DNA from: Verrucomicrobiota bacterium
Lineage (GTDB): Bacteria > Verrucomicrobiota > Verrucomicrobiia > Chthoniobacterales > Chthoniobacteraceae
Reading direction: 5' to 3'
DNA length: 44,958 nt
NCBI GenBank assembly: GCA_009885995.1
Contig: VFJQ01000025.1
Span: 1 to 44,958 of the forward strand
Both the position numbers and the translations under genes were made by a program. Shown piece by piece: positions 23,006-32,055 of the stretch. Positions within the stretch are counted from its first letter, which is position 1; every line of letters starts with the position of its first letter. The notes under the pieces were generated by a model, which made no database searches, was not told where the DNA came from, and was given only the letters and a program-made list of their open reading frames with translations.

Positions 23006-24804
23006 TGCGGGGCCCGAAGATTCGTTCGCTATGCGCCACTGTGCTGCTCGCGGCAGTCTTCACCGGTCTCTCGTGGCGGCTGATCGAGATCCAGGTCGCG
23101 GGGCACGAGCACTACTCCGAACTCGCAGCGCGCAAGAATGTCGAGCGCCGGCCGATCTACGCGAAGCGCGGCGTGATTCTGACCGCCGACGGCGAATCGG
23201 TGGCTCAAAATGAGCCCGTGAAATCCGTGATCGCCGACGGATTCCTGCTCACCGACCACGGCGCCGTCGCTGACATCCTCGCGCCGGTGCTCGAGATTCC
23301 GCGGGGCGAACTCATCACGAAGTTCCAGCGCAAGATCACCTCCGAGTCCGGGATCGAGGTGGCCTGCCGCTACATCGTCTTGAAGAAGGAAGTGCCCGAA
23401 CTGCTCGCGCGAAAGCTCGGCGATGCGCTCAGCGCGGCGAAGTTGCGCGGCATCTTCTTCGAGCAGGGCTTCCGCCGCATCTATCCGAACGGCCGGATGC
23501 TCAGCCACGTCGTTGGCTACGCGAATAGCCAGAACTTGGGAGTCGCGGGCATCGAGCAGACAATGGAGCAATACCTCCACGCCGAAGATGGCTATCGCTA
23601 CTTCGAGCATGATCGCACCGGCAAGGAGTTGGTGCTTTACCGTGGGCAGGAGCGCGCGCCGCGTCACGGCCAGAGCGTCCGGCTCACAGTTGACATCGGT
23701 CTGCAGAAGATCGTCGAGGCCGAACTCGATGAGGCGATGCTTCAATTCAAACCGAAGTTTGCCGTCGCAATGCTCCAGCGGCCAGACACAGGTGAGATCC
23801 TAGCGATCGCAAGCCGGCCGACGTTTGATCCAAACGACATTCCCAAGAACGTCGATAACGAGGGCGACGGATACACGAACCCGCTCATCAATCGCGCGAT
23901 CGCCGCCAGTTACGAGCCCGGATCGACGTTCAAGATCGTCGCTGCCGGCGGTTCGCTCACTGAGCGGCTCACTACGCCAGAGACAGCTATCCAGTGCGAG
24001 AATGGCTACTTCGCGCGCTACAAACTCAAAGATCATCACCCTTACGGAGCGCTCTCGGTCAACGACATCCTCGTCAAGTCGAGCAACATCGGGGTCTGCA
24101 AGCTCGCGATCCAACTTGGCGAACAGCGGTTCTATGAATACGTGCGCAAGTTTGGCTTCGGCGAAAAGACCGGCATCGTCCTCCCTGGCGAAGAAAACGG
24201 TCTGCTCGAACCTCCGCACCGGTGGACGAAGCTCTACTCGATCAGCCGCATCCCGATGGGCCACGAGATCGCCGTCACGCCGATTCAAAGCGTCAGTTCG
24301 ATGTCGGTCATCGCGAACGGCGGCCGACTCATGGTGCCGCAGATCGTGCGCGAGATCCTGGACTCCGACGGGCGCGTGATTGAAACCGTGCGTCCCCAAC
24401 CGGTGCGCACGGTGCTATCAGCGAGCGCCGCCGAGGCGCTTCGCAGTGCGTTGACGCAGGTTGTCAGCATCAAAGGCACAGCGCGACTGGCCGCGGTGAA
24501 GGGATTCAATGTCGCCGGCAAGACGGGAACCGCGCAGGTCTATAACAAGGACGGAAGCGTCTCGCGCGAGAAGCACCGGGTTTCTTTCGTCGGCTTCATG
24601 CCTGCGGAAGCGCCTGCGTTCACCGGAATTGTCATGCTCGAGCAGCCGCAAACCGCGCACGGTCAGGATATGGGCGGACTCGTGGCTGCGCCAATCTTCT
24701 CCCGCATCGCAGAGCGCGCAGCGCGTTACCTGGGCCTTCAGCCAGAACCCGAACTGCTGACCGGCGATGTGGTGACGCAGAATGACAAGGTTCGGACGCG
24801 TTGA
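23005..24804 (+). CDS. ftsI: Division-specific transpeptidase PBP3
   Basis: A 599-residue class B penicillin-binding protein that cross-links septal peptidoglycan. One N-terminal span (SLCATVLLAAVFTGLSW), a pedestal domain (about 30-230), and the transpeptidase domain with the S-x-x-K motif Ser307-Thr-Phe-Lys310, the S-x-N motif Ser359-Ser-Asn361 and KTG at 506-508. No PASTA domain is present. A GTG three bases earlier (23002) is also a possible start. The ATG overlaps the ftsL stop by one base. Confidence 0.95.
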   Translation: MRGPKIRSLCATVLLAAVFTGLSWRLIEIQVAGHEHYSELAARKNVERRPIYAKRGVILTADGESVAQNEPVKSVIADGFLLTDHGAVADILAPVLEIPRGELITKFQRKITSESGIEVACRYIVLKKEVPELLARKLGDALSAAKLRGIFFEQGFRRIYPNGRMLSHVVGYANSQNLGVAGIEQTMEQYLHAEDGYRYFEHDRTGKELVLYRGQERAPRHGQSVRLTVDIGLQKIVEAELDEAMLQFKPKFAVAMLQRPDTGEILAIASRPTFDPNDIPKNVDNEGDGYTNPLINRAIAASYEPGSTFKIVAAGGSLTERLTTPETAIQCENGYFARYKLKDHHPYGALSVNDILVKSSNIGVCKLAIQLGEQRFYEYVRKFGFGEKTGIVLPGEENGLLEPPHRWTKLYSISRIPMGHEIAVTPIQSVSSMSVIANGGRLMVPQIVREILDSDGRVIETVRPQPVRTVLSASAAEALRSALTQVVSIKGTARLAAVKGFNVAGKTGTAQVYNKDGSVSREKHRVSFVGFMPAEAPAFTGIVMLEQPQTAHGQDMGGLVAAPIFSRIAERAARYLGLQPEPELLTGDVVTQNDKVRTR

Positions 24805-24806
24805 CA

Positions 24807-26285
24807 ATGCACCTCGAAAACCTGCTCAAAGCCATACAGCCCCTGAAGGTGGAAGGTCCGCTGGATCGAGAGATTCGCGCGATCGCATACGACTCGCGTC
24901 GAGTCGGCCCCGGGACGCTCTTCGTCGCACTCAAGGGCGAAAAGGTCGATGGGGCGCAGTTCATCCCAACCGCCATCGGCGCCGGCGCCGAGGCGATCGT
25001 GAGTGGGACAGACGCCATCGCCGGTCGCGCGACTGGCGTGTGGGTGAAGGACGCACGGGAAGCGCTCGCCGATCTAGCCGCCGAGTTTCACGGTCACCCG
25101 GATCGGGAACTTAAAATCGCCGGCGTAACAGGCACGAACGGGAAAACGACCACGACCTTTCTGCTCAAGCACATCTGCGAACACTTCCTCTGGCGGTGCG
25201 GATTGATCGGCACCGTTCAGTATCAGGTCGGCGAGCGCGTGATCCCGGCCTCGCGCACGACCCCAGAGTCGCTCGATGTGCAGGATCTCCTCCGGCAAAT
25301 GATCAACGAAGGTTGCAAGGCCGCGGCCTTGGAAGTGTCCTCGCACGCGCTCACGCAGTTCCGCGTGCGTGGTGTCGAGTTCGATGTTGCTGTATTCACC
25401 AACCTGACGCAGGACCATCTCGACTATCACAAGACGATGGAGGCTTACTTCGAGGCCAAAGCATCACTTTTCACTGGCCTCGCGGCGCAGCAGAAGCCCG
25501 CGAAGGCGGTAATCAACATTGATGATCGCTACGGCCAGAGGCTCGTGCAGTCGCTCGGAAATTGCGTGCCGATACTGACCTATGGACAAGGTGTCCGCGC
25601 GAACTTCCGGGCGAGCAATATTCGAATCGATTTCAACGGCACCAGCTATCAACTCGATGCCAACGGCAAGAGCTACCTTGTGCGCCTGCCGCTCATCGGC
25701 GCGTTCAACGTCTACAACTCACTCGCAGCCATCGCCGCAGCGTGGGCATTGAACATCAATGTGCGCCAGAGTTTGCTCGCCCTCGCCGATGCGCCGCCTG
25801 TGCCGGGTCGACTAGAACCGGTTGCCGCCCAACGTGCTTTCAAGGTGTTCGTGGACTACGCGCATACGGACGACGCGCTGCTCAATGTCATCAAGACCTG
25901 CCGCGAATTAAAACCTGCGCGACTCATTGTGGTGTTCGGCTGTGGAGGGAATCGCGATCGCGGGAAGCGCCCGCGGATGGGGGCTGTCGTCGATGCCAAT
26001 GCAGACTTTGCCATCGTGACCAGCGACAACCCGCGAAAGGAAAAGCCAGAAACGATCATCGACGAAATTCTGCCAGCAATGCCACGCCGGCAATACGAGG
26101 CGATCGTGGATCGCCGAAAAGCGATTTATCGTGCGATCGATCTCGCGCGCGAACGAGACATCGTGCTCATTGCGGGCAAGGGTCACGAAACCTATCAGGA
26201 GTTCGCCGAGAGCACGATCCCGTTCGATGATGCTGCGATCGCGGCGTCAGCCATCGCCGACAAGAGAGCAGCGCCGCGCCAGTAA
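24807..26285 (+). CDS. murE: UDP-MurNAc-tripeptide synthetase MurE
   Basis: A 492-residue cytoplasmic ligase adding the third amino acid to UDP-MurNAc-L-Ala-D-Glu. Domains in order: the UMP-binding N-domain (1-105, with SRRVGPGTLFVALKG), the central ATPase with the P-loop GVTGTNGKTTTT near 108-119, and the C-domain with FGCGGNRDRGKRP. The C-domain carries DNPR in TSDNPRKEKPE, the motif that selects meso-diaminopimelate over lysine, so this organism should make DAP-type peptidoglycan. The open frame also includes a TTG at 24801; the ATG at 24807 is preferred. Confidence 0.95.
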   Translation: MHLENLLKAIQPLKVEGPLDREIRAIAYDSRRVGPGTLFVALKGEKVDGAQFIPTAIGAGAEAIVSGTDAIAGRATGVWVKDAREALADLAAEFHGHPDRELKIAGVTGTNGKTTTTFLLKHICEHFLWRCGLIGTVQYQVGERVIPASRTTPESLDVQDLLRQMINEGCKAAALEVSSHALTQFRVRGVEFDVAVFTNLTQDHLDYHKTMEAYFEAKASLFTGLAAQQKPAKAVINIDDRYGQRLVQSLGNCVPILTYGQGVRANFRASNIRIDFNGTSYQLDANGKSYLVRLPLIGAFNVYNSLAAIAAAWALNINVRQSLLALADAPPVPGRLEPVAAQRAFKVFVDYAHTDDALLNVIKTCRELKPARLIVVFGCGGNRDRGKRPRMGAVVDANADFAIVTSDNPRKEKPETIIDEILPAMPRRQYEAIVDRRKAIYRAIDLARERDIVLIAGKGHETYQEFAESTIPFDDAAIAASAIADKRAAPRQ

Positions 26286-27664
26286 TGGAAGCGACGAAAC
26301 TCGAACTCATCGCTCGTTGGTGTGGCGGTAGTCTCATCGCCGGCGACCCCGGCGACCCCGGCGCCACCGTCACTAGTGTCTGCACCGATTCGCGTGCTCT
26401 CAAGGTTGGGGATCTGTTCATTGCCCTGCGCGGTGTCAGTTTCGATGGTCATAAGTTCGTCGCCGAGGCTGCTGCTCGGGGCGCCGTCGGTGCGGTGGTC
26501 GAGCACGTTCCGTCCGATCTTCCGGCCGAGTTTGCTGTCATTCAGGTCGATGACACGCTTCGTGCGCTACAGCAGATCGCCACTGGATACCGCCGATCAA
26601 TGCCCGCGCAAATCGTCTGCGTCACTGGCAGCAATGGTAAGACAAGCACCAAGGATCTCATTGCCGCCGTCCTTCGCGAGCGTTTCCAAGTCACGAAGAC
26701 CGAAGGCAATTTCAACAATCACATCGGGCTTCCGCTGACGATGCTGCGCCTGCGTGCCGCCGACCGCGTGGGCGTGTTGGAAATCGGCATGAATCACCCG
26801 GGCGAAATCGCCGCCCTCGCAGCGTTGGCGCAACCGGACGTGGGCGTCATCACAAATATTGGCATCGCGCATATCGAGCACCTTGGCAGTCGCGAAGCTA
26901 TTGCGCAGGAAAAAGGGATGCTCGCGGAAGCGCTCCAACCGAGCGGCACGGTGATCCTGAATGTCGATGATGAATTTACGGCTGCGATCGCCGTGAAAAC
27001 AAAAGCCGATGTCTTGCTATGCGGTCTTGGCGAAGGCGCACAGATTCGCGCCACGGATCTGCGCCAGGAGTTTTCCGGAATGAAGTTCACGCTTCACGCG
27101 TTCGGCCGCTCGGTCGAGGCACAGCTACCCGTGCCAGGAGTGCACATGGTGAGCAATGCCACGCTGGCTGTCGGCGTCGGGCATGTATTCGGGATGACGC
27201 TCGATGAGTGTGCACTCGGTCTGCCGAATCTCCAACTCACCAAGGGCCGCCTTGAGATGAAAGTGGTGCGCGGCATCCAGGTGATCGATGACAGTTACAA
27301 CGCCAACCCGGACTCGATGAAGGCCGCGTTGCTCACGCTATCGCAAATGAGCGTTAACGGGCGGCGCATCGCGGTGCTCGGACGGATGGGTGAATTGGGT
27401 GCCGAAAGCGAGCGCGGCCACCGCAGCGTCGGGCAGGCGGCGTCCGATCTCGGGCTTGACTGCGTGATTAGCGTTGGCGATGAAGCTCAACTTATCGCCG
27501 AGGAGGCGTGGCGTGGCGGCGTCGAGAAGGTTGTGAAGTCTGCAGATTTGGATGAGGCGGTTAGAGCACTGCGTGAGTTTGCGCATGCGGGTGATCTCGT
27601 GCTCATCAAGGGAAGTCGTTCAGCAAAAATGGAGCGCATCGTGGAGGGTCTCGCGTCGCCATGA
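26285..27664 (+). CDS. murF: UDP-MurNAc-tripeptide D-Ala-D-Ala ligase MurF
   Basis: A 459-residue Mur ligase adding D-Ala-D-Ala to the tripeptide precursor. It has the UDP-binding N-domain (DSRALKVGDLFIALRG), the P-loop CVTGSNGKTSTKD at about residues 113-125, NFNNHIGLPLTML, GMNHPGEIAALA, and the C-domain DDSYNANPDSMKAAL. The start overlaps the murE stop by one base (TAATG), and the stop overlaps the mraY start. Confidence 0.95.
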   Translation: MEATKLELIARWCGGSLIAGDPGDPGATVTSVCTDSRALKVGDLFIALRGVSFDGHKFVAEAAARGAVGAVVEHVPSDLPAEFAVIQVDDTLRALQQIATGYRRSMPAQIVCVTGSNGKTSTKDLIAAVLRERFQVTKTEGNFNNHIGLPLTMLRLRAADRVGVLEIGMNHPGEIAALAALAQPDVGVITNIGIAHIEHLGSREAIAQEKGMLAEALQPSGTVILNVDDEFTAAIAVKTKADVLLCGLGEGAQIRATDLRQEFSGMKFTLHAFGRSVEAQLPVPGVHMVSNATLAVGVGHVFGMTLDECALGLPNLQLTKGRLEMKVVRGIQVIDDSYNANPDSMKAALLTLSQMSVNGRRIAVLGRMGELGAESERGHRSVGQAASDLGLDCVISVGDEAQLIAEEAWRGGVEKVVKSADLDEAVRALREFAHAGDLVLIKGSRSAKMERIVEGLASP

Positions 27665-28794
27665 TGTATCTGCTCCATCATTTCGCAGAGGGTGCGACGA
27701 ACGACTTTCTCAAGGCGCTGAATGTCTTTCAATACATCACATTCCGCGCCGTCGCCGCTGCCACTACCGCATTCCTGCTCTCGTTGATCTGTGGAAACTG
27801 GGTCATCCGTCGTCTCATTTCCCTGAAGCTCGGACAGCCCATTCGCACGAAGGAAGAAGTCCACAAACTCTACGAACTCCACGGGCAAAAGGCCGGCACG
27901 CCGACCATGGGCGGCGTGCTCATCCTCGGCTCAGTCGTCGTGTCGTCGCTCTTGTGGGCGCGGCCCGACAACACAGCCGTGTGGTTGCTCCTATTCACTC
28001 TGATCTACAGCGGCGCGTTGGGTTTCTGGGACGACTACCTCAAGGTTGCGAAGAAGAACTCCACCGGCATCAGCGAGCGCACGAAGCTTATCGGCCAAGG
28101 CATTCTCGCGGCCATCATCGCAGCCTACTTTCTCACGAATCCCGCGATCGAAGTGCAGGCGCGTGCGTTGTTCGTGCCGTTTTCGAAAGCTCCGTTACTA
28201 TGGAATCTTGGAGCATTCACCGCTGTGTTCTTTGCGATCGTAATCATGGGCGCATCGAACGCTGTCAACCTCACCGACGGCCTAGATGGTCTCGCTGCGG
28301 GATGCACGGTCACAGCATCCTTTGCCTATGCCGTGCTTTGCTACGTTGCCGGGCACATTCGGATCGCGGAGTATTTGCAGATTCCGTATTACCCCTTCGT
28401 CGGCGAACTCACCGTGATCTGCATGGCCGTGACCGGTGCCGCTTTCGGGTTCCTTTGGTGGAACTGCCACCCGGCAAAAGTATTCATGGGTGACACCGGT
28501 TCGCTTGCGATCGGCGGATTCCTTGGAGTCGTTGCGATCTGCTGCAAACAGGAGTTGCTGCTGGTTGTCGTCGGCGGCGTCTTCGTAGTCGAAGCAGGGT
28601 CAGTTCTGATCCAGCGCGCGTGGTTCAAGATCACGAAACGCATCTACGGCGAAGGCCGGCGCGTGTTTTTGATGTCGCCGATCCATCACCATTTCGAGCT
28701 CAAGGGCTGGAAAGAGAACACCGTGATCGTGCGGTTCTGGATCCTGTCTGTCATGTGCGCCCTGCTCGGGCTCGCCACTCTCAAACTCCGCTGA
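27661..28794 (+). CDS. mraY: Phospho-MurNAc-pentapeptide transferase MraY
   Basis: A 377-residue polytopic membrane enzyme that makes lipid I from UDP-MurNAc-pentapeptide and undecaprenyl phosphate. Conserved pieces include HGQKAGTPTMGGVLIL, the aspartates in GFWDDYLK, NAVNLTDGLDGLAAG and PAKVFMGDTGSLAIGG, and the HHHFELKGWKE loop near the C-terminus. About ten spans are predicted. The ATG pair at 27661 overlaps the murF stop. Confidence 0.96.
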   Translation: MMYLLHHFAEGATNDFLKALNVFQYITFRAVAAATTAFLLSLICGNWVIRRLISLKLGQPIRTKEEVHKLYELHGQKAGTPTMGGVLILGSVVVSSLLWARPDNTAVWLLLFTLIYSGALGFWDDYLKVAKKNSTGISERTKLIGQGILAAIIAAYFLTNPAIEVQARALFVPFSKAPLLWNLGAFTAVFFAIVIMGASNAVNLTDGLDGLAAGCTVTASFAYAVLCYVAGHIRIAEYLQIPYYPFVGELTVICMAVTGAAFGFLWWNCHPAKVFMGDTGSLAIGGFLGVVAICCKQELLLVVVGGVFVVEAGSVLIQRAWFKITKRIYGEGRRVFLMSPIHHHFELKGWKENTVIVRFWILSVMCALLGLATLKLR

Positions 28795-28796
28795 AT

Positions 28797-30125
28797 GTGC
28801 CTTACGCAAACCAATCCATCGCAGTGCTCGGCGCCGGTGAAAGCGGCGAGGCTGCTGCACAACTGCTAGCCAACCTAGGAGCCATGATCACAGTCCTCGA
28901 CACCGCAGAGATCGAAAAGCTTCGCAAGAAGATCGACGTGATGGGCCCGCTCGGGATTCGCGTCATCGCCGGTCTCGCCGCCGAACACGCAGCGGAGCGC
29001 GAGCATTTCGACCGTGCCATCCTCAGCCCCGGGATCGACCCCGCGGTGCCGCTCGTCCAGCATTTCATCCGGCGCCGGATCGATATGATCGGCGAACTCG
29101 AACTGGCCTATGAGATGTGCCGCTGTCCGATCATCGGCATCACGGGCACCAATGGTAAGACGACGACGACGCAACTCGTCGAAAAGATGCTTACGGGCTG
29201 CGGTGTGAGGACGGTCGCAGCTGGAAACATCGGCCCGGCCTTCTCCGCGCGAGTGCGGCAGAGCGCGGCACTCGACGTGATGACGCTCGAGATCAGCTCG
29301 TTTCAACTCGAGGCGATTCGAAAGTTTCACGCGCACACCGCCGTCTGGCTTGGCTTTGCACACGACCATCTCGATCGCTACCGTTCGATGGAAGAATACT
29401 ACGCGGCCAAGATTCGGATCTTCGAGAACCAGACCGCCGACGATTGGGCTGTGGTGAACTTTCGCGACAAGCTGCCGGATCTCCGAGCGAGGAAGATCAC
29501 GTTCAGTGCCTTCGCGCAGGGGGGCGATTTAGATCTCCGCGCCGGAGTCATCCACTTTCACGGCGAGCCCGTCCTCGCAATGCGTGAAACGCAACTGCGT
29601 GGCGCGCACAACGCGGAAAACCTCATGGCCGCGCTCGGGGTCGGGCATGCACACGGTCTCGACTTCGAGGCGATGCGCTCGCCGCTCTGTGCATACAAGC
29701 CCTTGCCGCACCGGTGCGAACCGGTTCGCATGCTCGACGAAGTCGAGTGGGTGAATGACTCGAAAGGCACCAATCCCGACGCGGTCGAGAAAGCGTTGAT
29801 GGGCGAAACGCGACCCGTCGTGTTGATCGCAGGAGGAAAGGACAAGGGCTTTGAGTATTCGCTACTCACCGACATCGTCGCGCAGAAATGCCGCTGTGTG
29901 ATCACCCTTGGCGAGATGGCCGACTCGATCGAAACCATCTGGCGCGACCGTCTGACCGTTCACAACGCAGGCTGGTCGCTGGCTCGCGCGGTCGCGCTAG
30001 CCCGGGAGCACGCGCGCTCCGGAGATGTGGTCCTTTTCAGTCCTGGCACCTCTTCCTTCGACATGTTCAAGAACTACGCCGATCGCGGAAATCAATTCCG
30101 CGCGCTCGTCCAAGCCCTGAGTTAA
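28797..30125 (+). CDS. murD: UDP-MurNAc-L-Ala-D-Glu synthetase MurD
   Basis: A Mur ligase of 442 residues adding D-glutamate. The N-domain has SIAVLGAGESGEAAAQLL, then a P-loop GITGTNGKTTTTQLV, AGNIGPAFS, LEISSFQLE, HDHLDRY, and the C-domain VNDSKGTNPDAVEKAL with LIAGGKDKGFEY. The start is unusual: no ATG follows the mraY stop, and the first in-frame candidate is GTG at 28797, two bases after that stop. The longer open frame back to 28620 lies inside mraY. Confidence 0.93.
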   Translation: MPYANQSIAVLGAGESGEAAAQLLANLGAMITVLDTAEIEKLRKKIDVMGPLGIRVIAGLAAEHAAEREHFDRAILSPGIDPAVPLVQHFIRRRIDMIGELELAYEMCRCPIIGITGTNGKTTTTQLVEKMLTGCGVRTVAAGNIGPAFSARVRQSAALDVMTLEISSFQLEAIRKFHAHTAVWLGFAHDHLDRYRSMEEYYAAKIRIFENQTADDWAVVNFRDKLPDLRARKITFSAFAQGGDLDLRAGVIHFHGEPVLAMRETQLRGAHNAENLMAALGVGHAHGLDFEAMRSPLCAYKPLPHRCEPVRMLDEVEWVNDSKGTNPDAVEKALMGETRPVVLIAGGKDKGFEYSLLTDIVAQKCRCVITLGEMADSIETIWRDRLTVHNAGWSLARAVALAREHARSGDVVLFSPGTSSFDMFKNYADRGNQFRALVQALS

Positions 30126-30132
30126 ACAAACC

Positions 30133-30882
30133 ATGAAACTACTGCGCATCCCGAAACTCCCGAAGTTCAAGCTTACGCGCTCGCGCAAGCAGCCACCGCA
30201 GAAGCTGGAAGCCCGCCTGCGCGCCTCCAGCGCGACGGCCGTCGATGCTTACGACGACGAGGAACCACCGGCGAAACTCACCGGCGCACTCATCGTTGTG
30301 GCGTTGCTGCACGTCGTCGCCGTCGGCGGAATCTACGCATTTAACCAAATCAAAGCATCGCGCCGCGGAACTGAGCCGGACTTGCAGCCTCCCGCGAAGA
30401 CAGTCTCTCAGCAACAGGCGGCGCCCGTGCCGGTCGTCCAGCAACCTAACCAACCCAAGCCGGTCGCGAGCCAACCCGCGCCGTCGGTGGCACCCGCCGC
30501 GCCGATCCTCAAGCAGCGTGTCTATAACGTGAAGCTAGGCGACACGCTGACCGGTATCGCAACGAGCCTCAACGTGACCGTCGCTGACCTGAAGGCCGCG
30601 AACAGCATGGGCAGTGACTCGATCCGCATCGGGCAGGTGCTTAATCTTCCCGCCGCAAAATCGCCGGCGGAGACCCCGGTTGTGGCGGCGAAACCGGTAG
30701 AACATTCGGACGCGAAAGTCAGCACCAAGACCTACACGGTGAAGAGCGGTGACAGACTCATCTTCATCGCGAAGAAGTTTGGCGTCAGCCAGGAAGACCT
30801 TGTCGCCTTCAACCGGATCAAGGATCCCGCGAAGTTGCAGATCGGCCAGACGATCAAGATCCCCGCCAAGAAAACTAACTGA
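30133..30882 (+). CDS. LysM-domain membrane protein in the dcw cluster
   Basis: A 249-residue protein. Residues 1-50 are cytoplasmic and basic, about 52-73 form a membrane span (ALIVVALLHVVAVGGIYAF), then a Pro/Gln-rich linker. Two LysM domains follow, at about 133-175 (YNVKLGDTLTGIATSLNVTV) and 199-245 (YTVKSGDRLIFIAKKFGVSQ). LysM binds GlcNAc-containing glycans, so it should tether to or sense peptidoglycan. It replaces no classical dcw gene and lies between murD (7 bases) and ftsW (5 bases), so it is very likely co-expressed with the division genes. The specific role is unknown; a septal wall-binding or hydrolase-activating factor is possible. Confidence 0.85.
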   Translation: MKLLRIPKLPKFKLTRSRKQPPQKLEARLRASSATAVDAYDDEEPPAKLTGALIVVALLHVVAVGGIYAFNQIKASRRGTEPDLQPPAKTVSQQQAAPVPVVQQPNQPKPVASQPAPSVAPAAPILKQRVYNVKLGDTLTGIATSLNVTVADLKAANSMGSDSIRIGQVLNLPAAKSPAETPVVAAKPVEHSDAKVSTKTYTVKSGDRLIFIAKKFGVSQEDLVAFNRIKDPAKLQIGQTIKIPAKKTN

Positions 30883-30887
30883 CCGGA

Positions 30888-32048
30888 ATGCACCGCAAGA
30901 GCGTCTATCTCCTGCTCGCAGCGATCGGCACGCTCATCGTGATCGGCTGCGTGATGCTCTTCTCCACCAGTGCATTCGCGTTGGATCACCGCGGCGATCC
31001 GGGATTCTTCATCCGCCGCCAATTGATCTGGCTCAGCATCGGCTTGGCTGGGTGCGTGGCTGCGTCCATTCTCGACTACAATTTCTGGCGAAAGAATTGC
31101 CGATGGATATTCGTGGTTTCGCTCATCTCACTGGCGCTGTGTTTCGTCCCGCATATTGGGATGAAGATCAACGGATCGCGGCGGTGGTTGAACCTCGGCG
31201 TCGCCTCTTTTCAGCCAAGCGAGATCGCCAAGTTTGCCACGGTCATTGCACTCGCGGCGTGGTATGCGCGCAAAGACGTGGATGAGCGGAGTTTCCTCCG
31301 CGGGTTCGTCATGCCGTGCTGCATTGTGGCACTACCACTCACGTTGATCGCGCCGGAGGTGGATATGGGCGCGACGGCTCTGATCGGAGCGACGGCATTT
31401 GGCGTGATGTTCGTTGCCGGTGCGCGCTTGGGATTCCTCATGCCAGTGGTCGCGGGAGTCGTCTCTGCCGGATACTATGTCGCGACGCACATTCCCGAGC
31501 GACTGGGCCGACTGATGGCCTTTCGCGACCTCGAGAAATACAAGCTGGATGCTGGCTTGCAGCAGTATCAGGCGCTCATCGCGTTCGGGTCTGGGGGAGC
31601 TGAAGGACTCGGTCTCGGTAATAGCCGCCAGAAGCTCGCTTATCTGCCGGAAGCACACACCGATTTCATCTTCCCTGTCGTCGGTGAGGAACTCGGGTTG
31701 CGAATCACCCTGCTCGTGGTGGCGTGCTACCTTGTCGTGATCCTCTGTGGTGTGCTGATCTCGATGAACTCGCGCGAGCGCTTCGGCATGTTGCTGGGCT
31801 TCGGACTCGTGCTCGTCATTGCGCTCCAGGCCGCGGTGAATATCGGCGTGACGACAGCGCTCCTGCCGAACAAGGGGCTGCCGTTACCGTTCGTGAGCTA
31901 CGGCGGATCGAACCTGGCTTTCTGCCTGCTCTGCGCGGGCGTCCTCATCAATATCTACCGACAGGGCCTCAACGAGAAAGAGACCACCTCGCGCACGACC
32001 GTGCTCGCGGCTCGCACGCGGTCAAAGCGCCGCTCAGTTCGCATCTGA
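30888..32048 (+). CDS. ftsW: Septal peptidoglycan polymerase FtsW
   Basis: A 386-residue SEDS-family glycosyltransferase with about ten spans that polymerises lipid II with FtsI as partner. Visible conserved parts include the first span LIVIGCVMLFSTSAFAL, KINGSRRWLNLGVASFQPSE (the R-W-[IL] and F-Q-P-S-E motif), TDFIFPVVGEELG, and the C-terminal PNKGLPLPFVSYGGSNL. The basic tail TRSKRRSVRI is cytoplasmic. The nearby murG and ftsI support the division (FtsW) assignment instead of elongation (RodA). Confidence 0.95.
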   Translation: MHRKSVYLLLAAIGTLIVIGCVMLFSTSAFALDHRGDPGFFIRRQLIWLSIGLAGCVAASILDYNFWRKNCRWIFVVSLISLALCFVPHIGMKINGSRRWLNLGVASFQPSEIAKFATVIALAAWYARKDVDERSFLRGFVMPCCIVALPLTLIAPEVDMGATALIGATAFGVMFVAGARLGFLMPVVAGVVSAGYYVATHIPERLGRLMAFRDLEKYKLDAGLQQYQALIAFGSGGAEGLGLGNSRQKLAYLPEAHTDFIFPVVGEELGLRITLLVVACYLVVILCGVLISMNSRERFGMLLGFGLVLVIALQAAVNIGVTTALLPNKGLPLPFVSYGGSNLAFCLLCAGVLINIYRQGLNEKETTSRTTVLAARTRSKRRSVRI

Positions 32049-32055
32049 ACCACCG

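Noticed and set aside
26341..26363. Repeat in murF (Gly-Asp-Pro codons)
   Set aside because: It is a short run of GGCGACCCC-like units giving GDPGDPG in a surface loop, too short to be treated as a repeat element.
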